DNA of 64,000 nt from Vasconcelosia minhoensis LEGE 07310 (GTDB lineage: Bacteria > Cyanobacteriota > Cyanobacteriia > Phormidesmidales > Phormidesmidaceae), in assembly GCF_015207255.1 (NCBI RefSeq), contig NZ_JADEXG010000012.1, positions 1-64,000 on the forward strand. The letters are read 5' to 3'. Position 1 is the stretch's first letter. Every line of letters starts with the position of its first letter. This document shows, piece after piece, positions 8,406 through 16,745 of this stretch. Position numbers and translations under genes: made by a program. The notes under the pieces are model-generated. The model worked only from the letters and a program-made list of their open reading frames with translations. It made no database searches and had not been told where the DNA came from.

Positions 8406-9971
8406 ATGGGAAAAGTTGTTGGCATCGATTTAGGCACAACTAATTCACTGATTGCGGCCCTCGACGAGGGGCAGCCCTGGGTCATCCCCGATGACGACGG
8501 AGAGCTGCTGCTGCCCTCCTACGTGGGGATGAGCGACGGCGGACAGCTGCTGGTGGGTCAGACCGCCCAGCGCCAGCATGCCGCTGCCCCCGAACGCACC
8601 GTCAAATCGATTAAGCGGCACATGGGGACGGACTACACCGTTACCCTGGCCGAGCGCAACTATCGGCCCCAGGAGATTTCTGCGATTATCTTGCGATCGC
8701 TCAAGCAGCGAGCAGAAACCGTCTTAGAAGACGACGTGATCCAGGCGGTAATCACCGTACCGGCCTACTTCACCGATGCCCAGCGGCAGGCGACTAAAGA
8801 AGCCGGAGAGATTGCCGGTCTTGAGGTGATGCAAATTCTAAATGAGCCAACGGCGGCGGCTCTGGTGTTTGATGCGAGGGCTGAAGAAACGGAAAATGTG
8901 CTGGTCTATGACCTCGGCGGCGGCACCTTCGACGTCTCGATTGTCGAAATTACTGGCGACGTCACCGAGGTGCTGGCCAGCCACGGCAATAACCGACTGG
9001 GCGGCGATGATTTTGACCGTCAGCTCCAGCGCCACCTGGCCGATCGGTTTTTGCAGGCCCACGATACTGAAGTGCCGAACGATGCCGCCACCCAGGCCCG
9101 GCTGCTGCAAGCCGCCGAGCAGGCCAAAATTGCCCTCAGCGAACATGCCTTTGCGCCAGTGCGGGTTCCTTTCCTGGTGAGCAAAGGGGAAACGGCGCTG
9201 CATCTGGATGTCGAAATCGCTCGAGAAGATTTTGAAAACCTGATCAGGCCCTACCTCAAAGAAACCTTGGAGGCGATCGATCGGGCCCTGAGCGATGCCA
9301 ATATGACGGCTGATGATATCGATCGGGTAATTTTAGTCGGGGGCTCCACCCGCATTCCGCTGGTGCAGCAGCTGGTGGAAGCGCACCTGCTCGACACCCC
9401 AGTTAACAGCTTTAATCCCGACCTCTGCGTGGGACTGGGGGCAGCCCTGCAGGCGGGAATTTTGGCCGGGGAAGCGATTGATTCGATTCTGGTCGATGTG
9501 ACGCCCCATTCCCTCGGCATCGCAGTCGTGATGGATACGCCCATGGGCCTGATGCCCGGCGTGTTTAGCACGATCATTCCGCGCAACAGCGTGATTCCAA
9601 CTTCGCAATCCCAGGTCTATTCCACATCCTCTGATATGCAGGAGACGGTAGAGGTTGAGGTTTTTCAAGGAGAAAACGCGATCGCGCGAGAGAATGTGCC
9701 GCTGGGGAACTTTCTAGTCGAAGGGCTGCCCCCCAAACCGGCAGGGGCGGTGGATGTTGAAGTCCACTTTGACTTTGACCTGAATGGCATCCTGACCGTC
9801 ACCGCGACCGAAAAAGGCAAGGGACAGAAAAACTCCCTGGTGGTCAACGATGCCGAAACCGGGCGGCTCTCTAGCCATGAGCTGAACCAGGCCCGAGAGG
9901 CGATCTCATCCCTATTTGATACCCCCATCGATGCCTCAGCGATCGCGGTTGACGCGACTGAAGAAGAGTAG
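8406..9971 (+). CDS. Hsp70-family chaperone lacking the C-terminal lid
   Basis: A 521-residue Hsp70. The nucleotide-binding domain (1 to about 370) has GIDLGTTNS, VPAYFTDAQRQATKEA, DLGGGTFDVSIVE and ILVGGSTRIP. A beta substrate-binding domain follows to about residue 490. Canonical DnaK is about 610-640 residues, so the helical lid and tail are missing, with only a short acidic end. ATG 8406 begins exactly at the conserved MGKVVGIDLG; an in-frame TTG at 8382 is less likely. As last gene of the TPR/J-like/GrpE/Hsp70 run it likely works with those partners. Its clients are unknown. Confidence 0.93.
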   Translation: MGKVVGIDLGTTNSLIAALDEGQPWVIPDDDGELLLPSYVGMSDGGQLLVGQTAQRQHAAAPERTVKSIKRHMGTDYTVTLAERNYRPQEISAIILRSLKQRAETVLEDDVIQAVITVPAYFTDAQRQATKEAGEIAGLEVMQILNEPTAAALVFDARAEETENVLVYDLGGGTFDVSIVEITGDVTEVLASHGNNRLGGDDFDRQLQRHLADRFLQAHDTEVPNDAATQARLLQAAEQAKIALSEHAFAPVRVPFLVSKGETALHLDVEIAREDFENLIRPYLKETLEAIDRALSDANMTADDIDRVILVGGSTRIPLVQQLVEAHLLDTPVNSFNPDLCVGLGAALQAGILAGEAIDSILVDVTPHSLGIAVVMDTPMGLMPGVFSTIIPRNSVIPTSQSQVYSTSSDMQETVEVEVFQGENAIARENVPLGNFLVEGLPPKPAGAVDVEVHFDFDLNGILTVTATEKGKGQKNSLVVNDAETGRLSSHELNQAREAISSLFDTPIDASAIAVDATEEE

Positions 9972-9991
9972 CTGACCGTTTCCCACTACCC

Positions 9992-10192
9992 CTAAGCGGG
10001 CTTACATTTTCCGGCTCGGATCAGGCCGACCCGTTTGGCGATCGCGTGCGCCTGGTCTTCAAACGGCCCCCAGCTTTCTGCTTTCTCAGCGTTGGCTAAA
10101 CTGTCGAGCTGGGACTGGGTTAAAAGCTGGCACTGCTCGTCCTCAGCCTTAACAACGTACCAGCTAGATTCTGCGTGTTCTGCGTTTTTCAT
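9992..10192 (-). CDS. Small conserved cyanobacterial protein
   Basis: A 66-residue soluble protein with SSWYVVKAEDEQC near the start and a well-kept C-terminal block, ESWGPFEDQAHAIAKRV then GLIRAGKC. I recall similar small cyanobacterial proteins with a WYVVK...WGPF...RVGLIRAGKC pattern; some databases label them transposase-related without sequence support. It converges on the Hsp70 gene with a 20-bp gap. No membrane segment or known domain is seen, and function is unknown. Confidence 0.7.
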   Translation of the reverse strand: MKNAEHAESSWYVVKAEDEQCQLLTQSQLDSLANAEKAESWGPFEDQAHAIAKRVGLIRAGKCKPA

Positions 10193-10269
10193 ATTCGTAT
10201 TTTGCGATGAAACAGCTCCAAAAATTTATTTTGGGGGTTGCTATCCTAGCATCAGCACCCGGCGGCGTT

Positions 10270-10320
10270 AATGATGCTAAAGGCGGTTTCTCGCTCTGCC
10301 CAACGGCAGATAGCATCATT
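10270..10320. repeat. Nested inverted repeat upstream of ubiD
   Basis: AATGATGCTA (10270-10279) and TAGCATCATT (10311-10320) are perfect 10-bp arms. Between them TCTGCC and GGCAGA can form an inner stem. The structure ends 80 bp before the ubiD start and has no T-run, so an operator or leader hairpin is more likely than a terminator. Confidence 0.55.
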
Positions 10321-10399
10321 GGCCTTCTCCCAGGTTGGCTCGGATAGTTTGGGCCATCTCACCCATAATGGAAAAGGGTTACCTTTACTTTTCTAAACG

Positions 10400-11911
10400 A
10401 TGGCGAAAGATCTGCGGGATTTTCTACAGCTGGTGGAGCAGCGGGGGCAGCTGCGACGAATATCGGCGCTGGTCGATCCAGACTTAGAAATTGCCGAGAT
10501 TGCCAACCGGATGTTGCAAACCGGCGGCCCGGCGCTGCTGTTTGAGCAGGTTAAGGGCTCGCCCTACCCGGTCGTCGTCAACCTGCTGGGGACGGTGGAG
10601 CGGGTCTGCTGGTCGATGCAGATGGAGCAGCCGCAGGAGCTAGAGGCCCTGGGCAAAAAGCTGGGGATGCTCCAGCAGCCGAAGCCGCCAAAGAAAATTT
10701 CCCAGGCGGTAGAGTTTGGCAAAGTCCTGTTTGACGTGGTCAAAGCCAAGCCGGGCCGCTCGCTGCTGCCGGTCTGCCAGCAGGTGGTCAAGCTGGGACC
10801 TGAGGTTGACCTGACGCAGATTCCGATGATCCGGCCCTATCCCAAGGATGGCGGCAAGATTGTCACCCTGGGGCTGGTGATTACTAAAGATTGCGAAACG
10901 GGGACACCCAACGTTGGCGTTTATCGGCTTCAGCTCCAGGCCAAAAATACGATGACGGTGCAGTGGCTGTCGGTGCGGGGCGGGGCGAGGCATTTGCGCA
11001 AGGCGGCGGAGCGGGGTAGGAAGCTAGAGATCGCGATCGCGATCGGCGTCGATCCGCTGATCATCCTGGCCGCCGCTACTCCTATCCCGGTGGACCTGTC
11101 AGAATGGCTGTTCGCCGGGCTCTACGGCGGTAAAGGTGTGCAGCTAGCCAAATGCAAGACGGTGGATCTGGAAGTCCCCGCCCGGTCAGAATTTGTCCTG
11201 GAGGGCATCATTACCCCCGGTGAAGTCGGGACGGATGGCCCCTTTGGCGACCACATGGGCTACTACGGCGATACCAACGAGGCCGCCCCACTGATCCGCT
11301 TTCACGCCGTCACCCATCGCCGCGACCCGATCTATCTCACCACCTTTAGCGGTCGCCCGCCGAAGGAAGAGGCGATGATGGCGATCGCGCTCAACCGCAT
11401 CTACACCCCCATCCTGCGGCAGCAGGTCTCTGAGATTGTGGACTTTTTCCTGCCGATGGAGGCACTCAGCTATAAGGCCGCCGTCATCTCTATCGACAAA
11501 GCCTACCCCGGTCAGGCGCGCCGCGCCGCCATGGCTTTTTGGACGGCGCTGCCCCAGTTCACCTATACCAAGTTCGTGATTGTGGTGGATAAAGACATTA
11601 ATATCCGCGACCCCCGGCAGGTGGTCTGGGCGGTGACCTCCAAGGTAGACCCCATTCGAGACGTGTTCATCCTGCCGGATAGCCCCTTCGACTCCCTCGA
11701 CTTTGCCAACGAGCGGCTGGGGCTGGGCAGCCGCATGGGCATCGACGCCACCACCAAGGTCTACCCCGAAACGGAGCACCCCTGGGGCGAAGCGCTGCGG
11801 TCCGACCCAGAAATCGCGGCCATGGTCGAACGGCGCTGGGCCGAGTATGGCCTGGCCGACCTGGTGATGGGGGAGGCCGACCCCAACGTGTTTGGCTATG
11901 ACATTCGCTAA
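10400..11911 (+). CDS. ubiD: UbiD-family (prenyl-FMN) decarboxylase
   Basis: A 503-residue protein starting MAKDLRDFLQLVEQRGQL, a typical UbiD opening, with LNRIYTPILRQQVSEIVDFF, IDKAYPGQARRAAM and the C-terminal LGSRMGIDATTK. UbiD enzymes use prenylated FMN made by UbiX for reversible decarboxylation of aromatic or alpha,beta-unsaturated acids. In cyanobacteria the expected substrate is the prenylated 4-hydroxybenzoate intermediate of plastoquinone synthesis; the chorismate lyase gene at 20084 makes that benzoate. No ubiX is in the window. Substrate is inferred from context and organism. Confidence 0.93.
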   Translation: MAKDLRDFLQLVEQRGQLRRISALVDPDLEIAEIANRMLQTGGPALLFEQVKGSPYPVVVNLLGTVERVCWSMQMEQPQELEALGKKLGMLQQPKPPKKISQAVEFGKVLFDVVKAKPGRSLLPVCQQVVKLGPEVDLTQIPMIRPYPKDGGKIVTLGLVITKDCETGTPNVGVYRLQLQAKNTMTVQWLSVRGGARHLRKAAERGRKLEIAIAIGVDPLIILAAATPIPVDLSEWLFAGLYGGKGVQLAKCKTVDLEVPARSEFVLEGIITPGEVGTDGPFGDHMGYYGDTNEAAPLIRFHAVTHRRDPIYLTTFSGRPPKEEAMMAIALNRIYTPILRQQVSEIVDFFLPMEALSYKAAVISIDKAYPGQARRAAMAFWTALPQFTYTKFVIVVDKDINIRDPRQVVWAVTSKVDPIRDVFILPDSPFDSLDFANERLGLGSRMGIDATTKVYPETEHPWGEALRSDPEIAAMVERRWAEYGLADLVMGEADPNVFGYDIR

Positions 11912-12049
11912 GGTGGTTGCTGGAGGCCCTTTCGCCTGTGAAATTTCGGCTCAGACGAAACCCGCGGCCCTGGTTTTCGACCCTGGTTCGCTGGCGGGGG
12001 TCGGTGATTCCTTGATCGCTTTTGGGAAGAGCGCAAGCTCCTGCGTGAG

Positions 12050-13747
12050 TCAACCCGAGTTAGGTCGTTTATTTACGAACGAGCCCTTAGATTCAGCACC
12101 GGCTTCAGCGCAGCTCACCGCACATCTGACAAACGCGAACCGGCCTCGCCCCAGAGAACGAATTACCCATGTTTCGCCCTCGTCCAAAAGCTGCACAATT
12201 CGTTTTGGAAAAGATCGCTTGAATCCGTAGGCATGCAGCACCGAACTCAGTCCTTGGGATAGGTTAAGCTGCTGGGCCTGAGTCGCCTGTTGGAGCGCTT
12301 CAAGTTCAACAATCACCTGATCGGTATTGGGCTGATATTGTTCAAAAAAGACATTTTCAATCAGCCGATCGTACTGTCTAAGCCGGGCAGCTTCAAACCC
12401 AAAATCAATCGAGATTTGCCGCGAAAAGCCCGGCCACTCTAGGACTAATACTTCTTCGCGCAGCTGTTCATTCGTCACCGATGACGTTCTTGTTCTAAAC
12501 AGATCGATTGATGAAATCTCATAGCCCAGCTCATCGGCAATCCCTGCGAGCAGCTCTCCCGTCCGAATCAGAACCTTCAGATAGGACGCCTGATCGCCTA
12601 CCACGTAGGCCAGCTGAGCGCCGGGCTTAAGCGCTGTTCTCAGCTCTGCCAGATGTCGCTTCATGCCGCCAAAGTAGAGCCGGGTGGCTCGATGATACTT
12701 GCGTTCAAAGCCAGAGGTCTTGCCTAGCTCAATTCGCTTGCGCTCGATTTCCTGAGCAATTCTGGCCACCCGACTTTCCGCGGCAATCAGCCGATCGTCG
12801 TCATCTTGGGCATAGACATTTCTCGAATTGGACCGCAGGAGATGATTTTTGACTGTTCTCAAGTCAGATTTGTTTTTCAAAAATCCCAGCAGTACGGACT
12901 CCAGTCGCGTAGTGCGAGTATAGTCTTTTTCATTCGGGTAGGGTGGAGAAGTAATCACCGCATCTATTGAGTTCGCAGCCAGAACAGAACAAGGGCTGCG
13001 GGCATCAGCGAGATGACAGATTGTGAGTGGGAAAGAGAGTTCTTTTAGCGCCGTCAAATCGTTTAGCATGGTCAGCACTTTGGCATACCAGCTTTCAAAT
13101 ACATCGGCATCTTCTTTTCGCTTTCGACGAACGCTGACCTCTGGCCCAAAGCGCAGATTGCTGGCTTCGTAGACGGCGACGTAAACCAGCGCTAGCAGTA
13201 GGAAGCCTCTGAGCTCAGCAACAGATTCAGCCTGAATAGTTTCAAGCAGCAGCAGGCACTTATGCAGCGGTAGTTCGCAGATAGAATTGGCCAAAACAAC
13301 AGACTGCTGTTCTGAAGTAAAGCTTTTTAGCGAAGTGGACTGACTGTATTGAATAGAGACTTGGTAGAGGATTCGTTCGGCGGCTCTTTTAACATCGCTA
13401 GTTTTAAGCTGCCAGCTCGTTTTCACCGTCGATGCAAAATGCGAGGTTGGGATCGCTTCGATGCCTACTGCGGCGACCGATTGCTTCTTTGCCTCGACCA
13501 GCGTAGTGCCCGTGCCGCAGAAGGGATCCAAAAGGGTGGCTCCTTTAGCTAGCTCAAATCGGTTCAGGTAGGTTCTCACTAAATGGGGCGGGAAGGACAG
13601 AATAAACCGATACCAGTCGTGAAAAGCTCTATCTGCAATGTGTAGCCGATTATTCCTGACGTCTTTGGGGTCGGCAATTTCTTCGTAGGTTTGAATCATG
13701 CTGGGGCTCAGAAATTGCACCGCTGTGCCGTCAGTCGCTTCCTTCAA
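12050..13747 (-). CDS. DNA amino-methyltransferase (N4-cytosine or N6-adenine), apparently without a restriction partner
   Basis: A 565-residue protein. Residues about 65-80 contain the S-adenosylmethionine motif DPFCGTGTTLVEAKK, and about residue 265 the catalytic motif TSPPYPNEKDYTR, so it is an exocyclic amino-group methyltransferase with motif I before motif IV. The SPPY form is frequent in N4-cytosine enzymes, but adenine cannot be excluded. No endonuclease gene adjoins it, so it may be an orphan methylase. TTG 13747 gives the longest frame; ATG 13699 (MIQTYEEIADPKD) is an equally plausible start. The region looks less GC-rich than its neighbours by eye, suggesting acquisition. Confidence 0.82.
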   Translation of the reverse strand: MKEATDGTAVQFLSPSMIQTYEEIADPKDVRNNRLHIADRAFHDWYRFILSFPPHLVRTYLNRFELAKGATLLDPFCGTGTTLVEAKKQSVAAVGIEAIPTSHFASTVKTSWQLKTSDVKRAAERILYQVSIQYSQSTSLKSFTSEQQSVVLANSICELPLHKCLLLLETIQAESVAELRGFLLLALVYVAVYEASNLRFGPEVSVRRKRKEDADVFESWYAKVLTMLNDLTALKELSFPLTICHLADARSPCSVLAANSIDAVITSPPYPNEKDYTRTTRLESVLLGFLKNKSDLRTVKNHLLRSNSRNVYAQDDDDRLIAAESRVARIAQEIERKRIELGKTSGFERKYHRATRLYFGGMKRHLAELRTALKPGAQLAYVVGDQASYLKVLIRTGELLAGIADELGYEISSIDLFRTRTSSVTNEQLREEVLVLEWPGFSRQISIDFGFEAARLRQYDRLIENVFFEQYQPNTDQVIVELEALQQATQAQQLNLSQGLSSVLHAYGFKRSFPKRIVQLLDEGETWVIRSLGRGRFAFVRCAVSCAEAGAESKGSFVNKRPNSG

Positions 13748-13857
13748 AATAGCTGATAATAGGCCAATTCACCCTGGGCAAGATCAATCGTACTAGGCCA
13801 GAGATCGCTTTTCAAGCAAAGACCCTGATTATTGATAAGGTATAGGGATAGTAACAG

Positions 13858-14100
13858 ATGACGATGAGCGCCATGGTTAGATTCTTACTGGTTTTGATTC
13901 CGGCTGTACTGGTGCTCGCGATCGCAATCCTCTCGGTCCAAAACGCCACCCCCGTCGCCCTCAGGTTTCTGACCTTTCGCTCCGTAGCGCTCCCCTTCGG
14001 CCTCTGGCTCAGCTTCGGCCTGGTGCTCGGCCTGGTCGGCACCGCCATCCTGCTCCTGCTCTTCCGCGACAGCCCAAAACGTCCCAATAGTCGTTACTAA
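13858..14100 (+). CDS. LapA-domain (DUF1049) membrane protein
   Basis: An 80-residue protein with two membrane helices (about 7-28 and 44-68) separated by ATPVALRFLTFRSVALPFG, followed by a short basic tail (SPKRPNSRY). This spacing and the QNATPVALRF stretch fit the lipopolysaccharide-assembly LapA/DUF1049 family. In enterobacteria LapA works with LapB in controlling envelope synthesis; the cyanobacterial role is not established. It stands alone, divergent from the methyltransferase gene. Confidence 0.8.
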   Translation: MTMSAMVRFLLVLIPAVLVLAIAILSVQNATPVALRFLTFRSVALPFGLWLSFGLVLGLVGTAILLLLFRDSPKRPNSRY

Positions 14101-14172
14101 GCTGTGTTCAGTACTGTAGAGTGCGTTGTAGCAATAGCCCAGCGCACCGCTATGTTTAGCTTTGATGCGTCA

Positions 14173-14766
14173 CTAAACCTTAATATCTATATCTTCTCCA
14201 GCCCAAAGCACCTGCTGTGCGGTTAGCTCTAGCGCTGGAAATACCTTAGAGACCAGACGAGTCTCCCCCTGGCAAACAGCTTCTTCGTACAGTCCGTCTA
14301 CGAGCGTCAGCACGATTACCTGAGCCTGTCCCGGATCCACAATCCAATATTCAGAAATTCCCCGAGCCGCATATTCGGAACGCTTATAGCGATAGTCTCG
14401 GGTTGAGTTCTCTTTTCCCGGCGAAACCGTTTCCACAACTAGGGCGGGCGGTGGCATGTCGCTGGTCGAAATACTTCGAGAAGCGCCCTTCAGAGCCGTA
14501 GCCAATTCCTCTGTCAGCACCATCAGGTCGGGAACCCGTACCGTTGCCCGAGAACCCGTCACAACAACCTCAGACCCCCGACGTAGCAGGCGTGGAGAGA
14601 TAAACTGAAGGAAGACACTCATCAAATATATCGCTATTTGATTGTTCAAGTCACTTTCGGACGGTATCTTCCTTAATTCTCCATGCTCCAGCTCATAGCG
14701 CTGGTCGGTGCCGTCATCAAAGTCAAGAAACTCTGCCAGGGTGAATTTTTTAGTCGTTGTAACCAT
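14173..14766 (-). CDS. Uma2-family (DUF820) putative PD-(D/E)XK nuclease
   Basis: A 197-residue protein with the order typical of Uma2: N-terminal FTLAEFLDFDDGTDQRYEL, VRVPDLMVL (catalytic aspartate region), ALVVETVSPG (glutamate) and RYKRSEYAARGISEYWIVD (lysine and core). The family is greatly expanded in cyanobacteria and is predicted to have nuclease folds; a biological role is unproven. It stands alone on the minus strand with no partner gene. A second, internally deleted copy lies at 32163-32440. Confidence 0.88.
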   Translation of the reverse strand: MVTTTKKFTLAEFLDFDDGTDQRYELEHGELRKIPSESDLNNQIAIYLMSVFLQFISPRLLRRGSEVVVTGSRATVRVPDLMVLTEELATALKGASRSISTSDMPPPALVVETVSPGKENSTRDYRYKRSEYAARGISEYWIVDPGQAQVIVLTLVDGLYEEAVCQGETRLVSKVFPALELTAQQVLWAGEDIDIKV

Positions 14767-15121
14767 GGCTGCCTTACCGGAGGATTGACTCTATAGCCCA
14801 TTTTAGCGGGCGTCCCCGCCCAGAATCAGGGTTTATAACCTGCATTAGCGCAGCGATGATGCACGGGGTCTGGCATACGCTACCAGCTTTTTGCTGACCA
14901 GCCAGATTGCCATGATCGGCACGCAGCGATCGCGATCGCTCGACTTCCCGGCCAAACCGGTCCTACCCCAGGGCGGACTGGTTGAAAGCCTGCAAGGGCT
15001 GGCGAATATACCGGCTGAGGAGGCTGCTGGCTAACTTTTAACCCCATCTGTGCCTCGGACTACAGACTGTACCGAGTTAGAAACATCACAATATTGCCGT
15101 TGTGGGTGATGGATTGACGAC
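14767..15121. other. Intergenic region, no supported gene
   Basis: This 355-bp region holds only a weak 40-codon frame on the plus strand (14912-15034, beginning MIGTQRSRSLDF) that I cannot link to any family. It could be a gene remnant. A HIP1-rich GCGATCGCGATCGC run lies inside it. No terminator or RNA gene is seen. Confidence 0.4.
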
Positions 15122-16285
15122 ATGGTACAGAATCGGCAGGGAAAGCTAGCAGATTGGTTTGAGGGGCTAAAGCGGCAGGTGGCGCGATCGCGGGTTTTCC
15201 TCAGGTTCGGGCTCATCGCTGTGCTAGCAGCGACGACTTTGGGACTAGTCGCCATCCGCAGCGAGGCCCAAACCCCGATTATGGTGCCTTCAACGACCGA
15301 CCATGTGATCTGGGGTGAGCTGTTCAAGCCCGACAGCGAGCCGATCATGCGGGTCAGCTCTGGCGACGTGATTCAGATGGAGACGATTTCCCACGAAGTG
15401 ATTCTGCCCGATCAGGGAAATACGGTTGATTTTCTGACCAAAGCCGGGATTAAAGCCTCAGACATTCTGTCCGACCAGCTTGCGGTCAAGGCCAGAGTTC
15501 CTAAGTCTGGCCCGGGTCCTCACGTAATCACCGGCCCGGTCTACGTCGAAGGGGCCGAACCCGGCGATGTGCTAGAGGTCAAAACGCTTCAGCTCGACTA
15601 TCGGGTGCCCTACGGCGTTATTTCCAACCGGCACGGCAAGGGCTCGCTGCCCAATGAATATCCCCAGGGTGACGCCCAAATCTACACCAAGGTGATTCCG
15701 CTCGATACAGCGCGGGAGGTCGGTATTTTCAGGCCCGAAAATGACCTGCCCGATTTAGAAATTCCACTCTATCCCTTCATGGGCATCATGGGCGTTGTCC
15801 CGGCCGACCCGGAAGAGACCGTGAACTCAGTGCCCCCCGGTGCCTACGGCGGCAATATCGACATCAAGCATTTAACCGCGGGCAGCAGCCTATATCTGCC
15901 CGTGCAGGTGCCCGGAGCGCTATTTTATTCTGGCGATCCGCATTGCGCCCAGGGCAATGGCGAAGTGGCGCTGACCGCAATCGAGTGCTCGCTGACGCCG
16001 ACCTTCGAGCTCACCGTTCACAAAGACATGTCGCTGAACGGCCCGGTGGGAGAAACGCCAGAGTCCTGGCTGGCGATTGGCCTCGATGAGGACTTGGACG
16101 AAGCGATGAAAGCCTCGGTGCGCGAATATTTACGCATCGTCAATGACCAGTATGGCTTGACCAAACCCGACGCCCTACTCTACGCCAGCGCCGCAATTGA
16201 TTTTGAAGTTTCGCAGGTGGTCGATATTGTTAAGGGCATCCACGGCGTCATTCCGAAGGCTGCTTTTGCCCCACTAGACAAATAA
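15122..16285 (+). CDS. Acetamidase/formamidase-family protein, membrane-anchored or exported
   Basis: A 387-residue protein. Residues about 22-48 form a hydrophobic signal or anchor (FLRFGLIAVLAATTLGLVA) after a basic N-terminus. The mature part matches the acetamidase/formamidase fold: VEGAEPGDVLEVKTL, FMGIMGV, GGNIDIKHLTAGSSLYLPV and DPHCAQGNGEVALTAIECS. Such enzymes hydrolyse short amides to ammonia and the acid. An exported location is unusual, because most members are cytoplasmic. Substrate is not predictable from sequence. It is followed by a possible frameshifted coiled-coil frame. Confidence 0.87.
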   Translation: MVQNRQGKLADWFEGLKRQVARSRVFLRFGLIAVLAATTLGLVAIRSEAQTPIMVPSTTDHVIWGELFKPDSEPIMRVSSGDVIQMETISHEVILPDQGNTVDFLTKAGIKASDILSDQLAVKARVPKSGPGPHVITGPVYVEGAEPGDVLEVKTLQLDYRVPYGVISNRHGKGSLPNEYPQGDAQIYTKVIPLDTAREVGIFRPENDLPDLEIPLYPFMGIMGVVPADPEETVNSVPPGAYGGNIDIKHLTAGSSLYLPVQVPGALFYSGDPHCAQGNGEVALTAIECSLTPTFELTVHKDMSLNGPVGETPESWLAIGLDEDLDEAMKASVREYLRIVNDQYGLTKPDALLYASAAIDFEVSQVVDIVKGIHGVIPKAAFAPLDK

Positions 16286-16730
16286 AAATCATCCAAATTT
16301 CTAGCCTGTCTCGACTGGAAACGACCGAAGCCGATATTTCTCAGCTAAAGATCGGTCTGATGCAGCTTCGAGTCAATCTTGAAACCCTGGGACAGGAGTC
16401 TAAGACGGGGTTTTCTGGGCTACGCAATCTTCTTCAGCACCTCGTTTGACCGCGATCGCAGCCCAGACCCAGCAGCTTGAAACTCGTTTGGGCTCCGCAG
16501 AGCAGACCTTAGGCTCAATCCAGCAGACCGTCAGCGAGCGGCTGGCGGCTGATGGGGCGGCTCGGGCCGACTGGAACCTTGACCTGCCCGAAGCAGGAAC
16601 GATTTCAGCAGTCGAGCCGGACGGGCCGCCGGACGGACCGCCAGACTGGCCGAATGATCATGAATCGACTCAGCCAGTCGAGCCAATGGAAAAATCGGGC
16701 AGCCTCCAGGCTTTAGAACGGGCCTTGTAG
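16286..16730 (+). pseudogene. Probable frameshifted coiled-coil gene remnant
   Basis: Two overlapping frames both read as coiled coil. The first, up to TGA at 16447-16449, reads SSLSRLETTEADISQLKIG and LRNLLQHLV. The second continues from 16446 with TAIAAQTQQLETRLGSAEQ and ends after a Pro/Asp-rich tail (EPDGPPDGPPDWP) at 16730. Joining them by a one-base shift gives one heptad-like stretch. There is no convincing start codon or ribosome site for either piece, so this is likely a decayed gene; a short real gene from TTG 16446 (94 aa) cannot be excluded. Confidence 0.45.
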
Positions 16731-16745
16731 AAAGCCCGCGGGCAG

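Noticed and set aside
4946-9971. Primary dnaK operon under HrcA
   Set aside because: No CIRCE precedes it, the Hsp70 is lidless and the J protein lacks HPD, so it is an accessory cassette rather than the main dnaK locus.
9992-10192. Transposase fragment
   Set aside because: Some similar proteins carry this label, but the 66 residues show no DDE motif or helix-turn-helix, and no inverted repeats flank the gene.
11186-11779. 197-codon minus-strand frame inside ubiD
   Set aside because: It is fully antisense to a well-supported UbiD gene, with His/Asp/Gly-rich composition typical of shadow frames.
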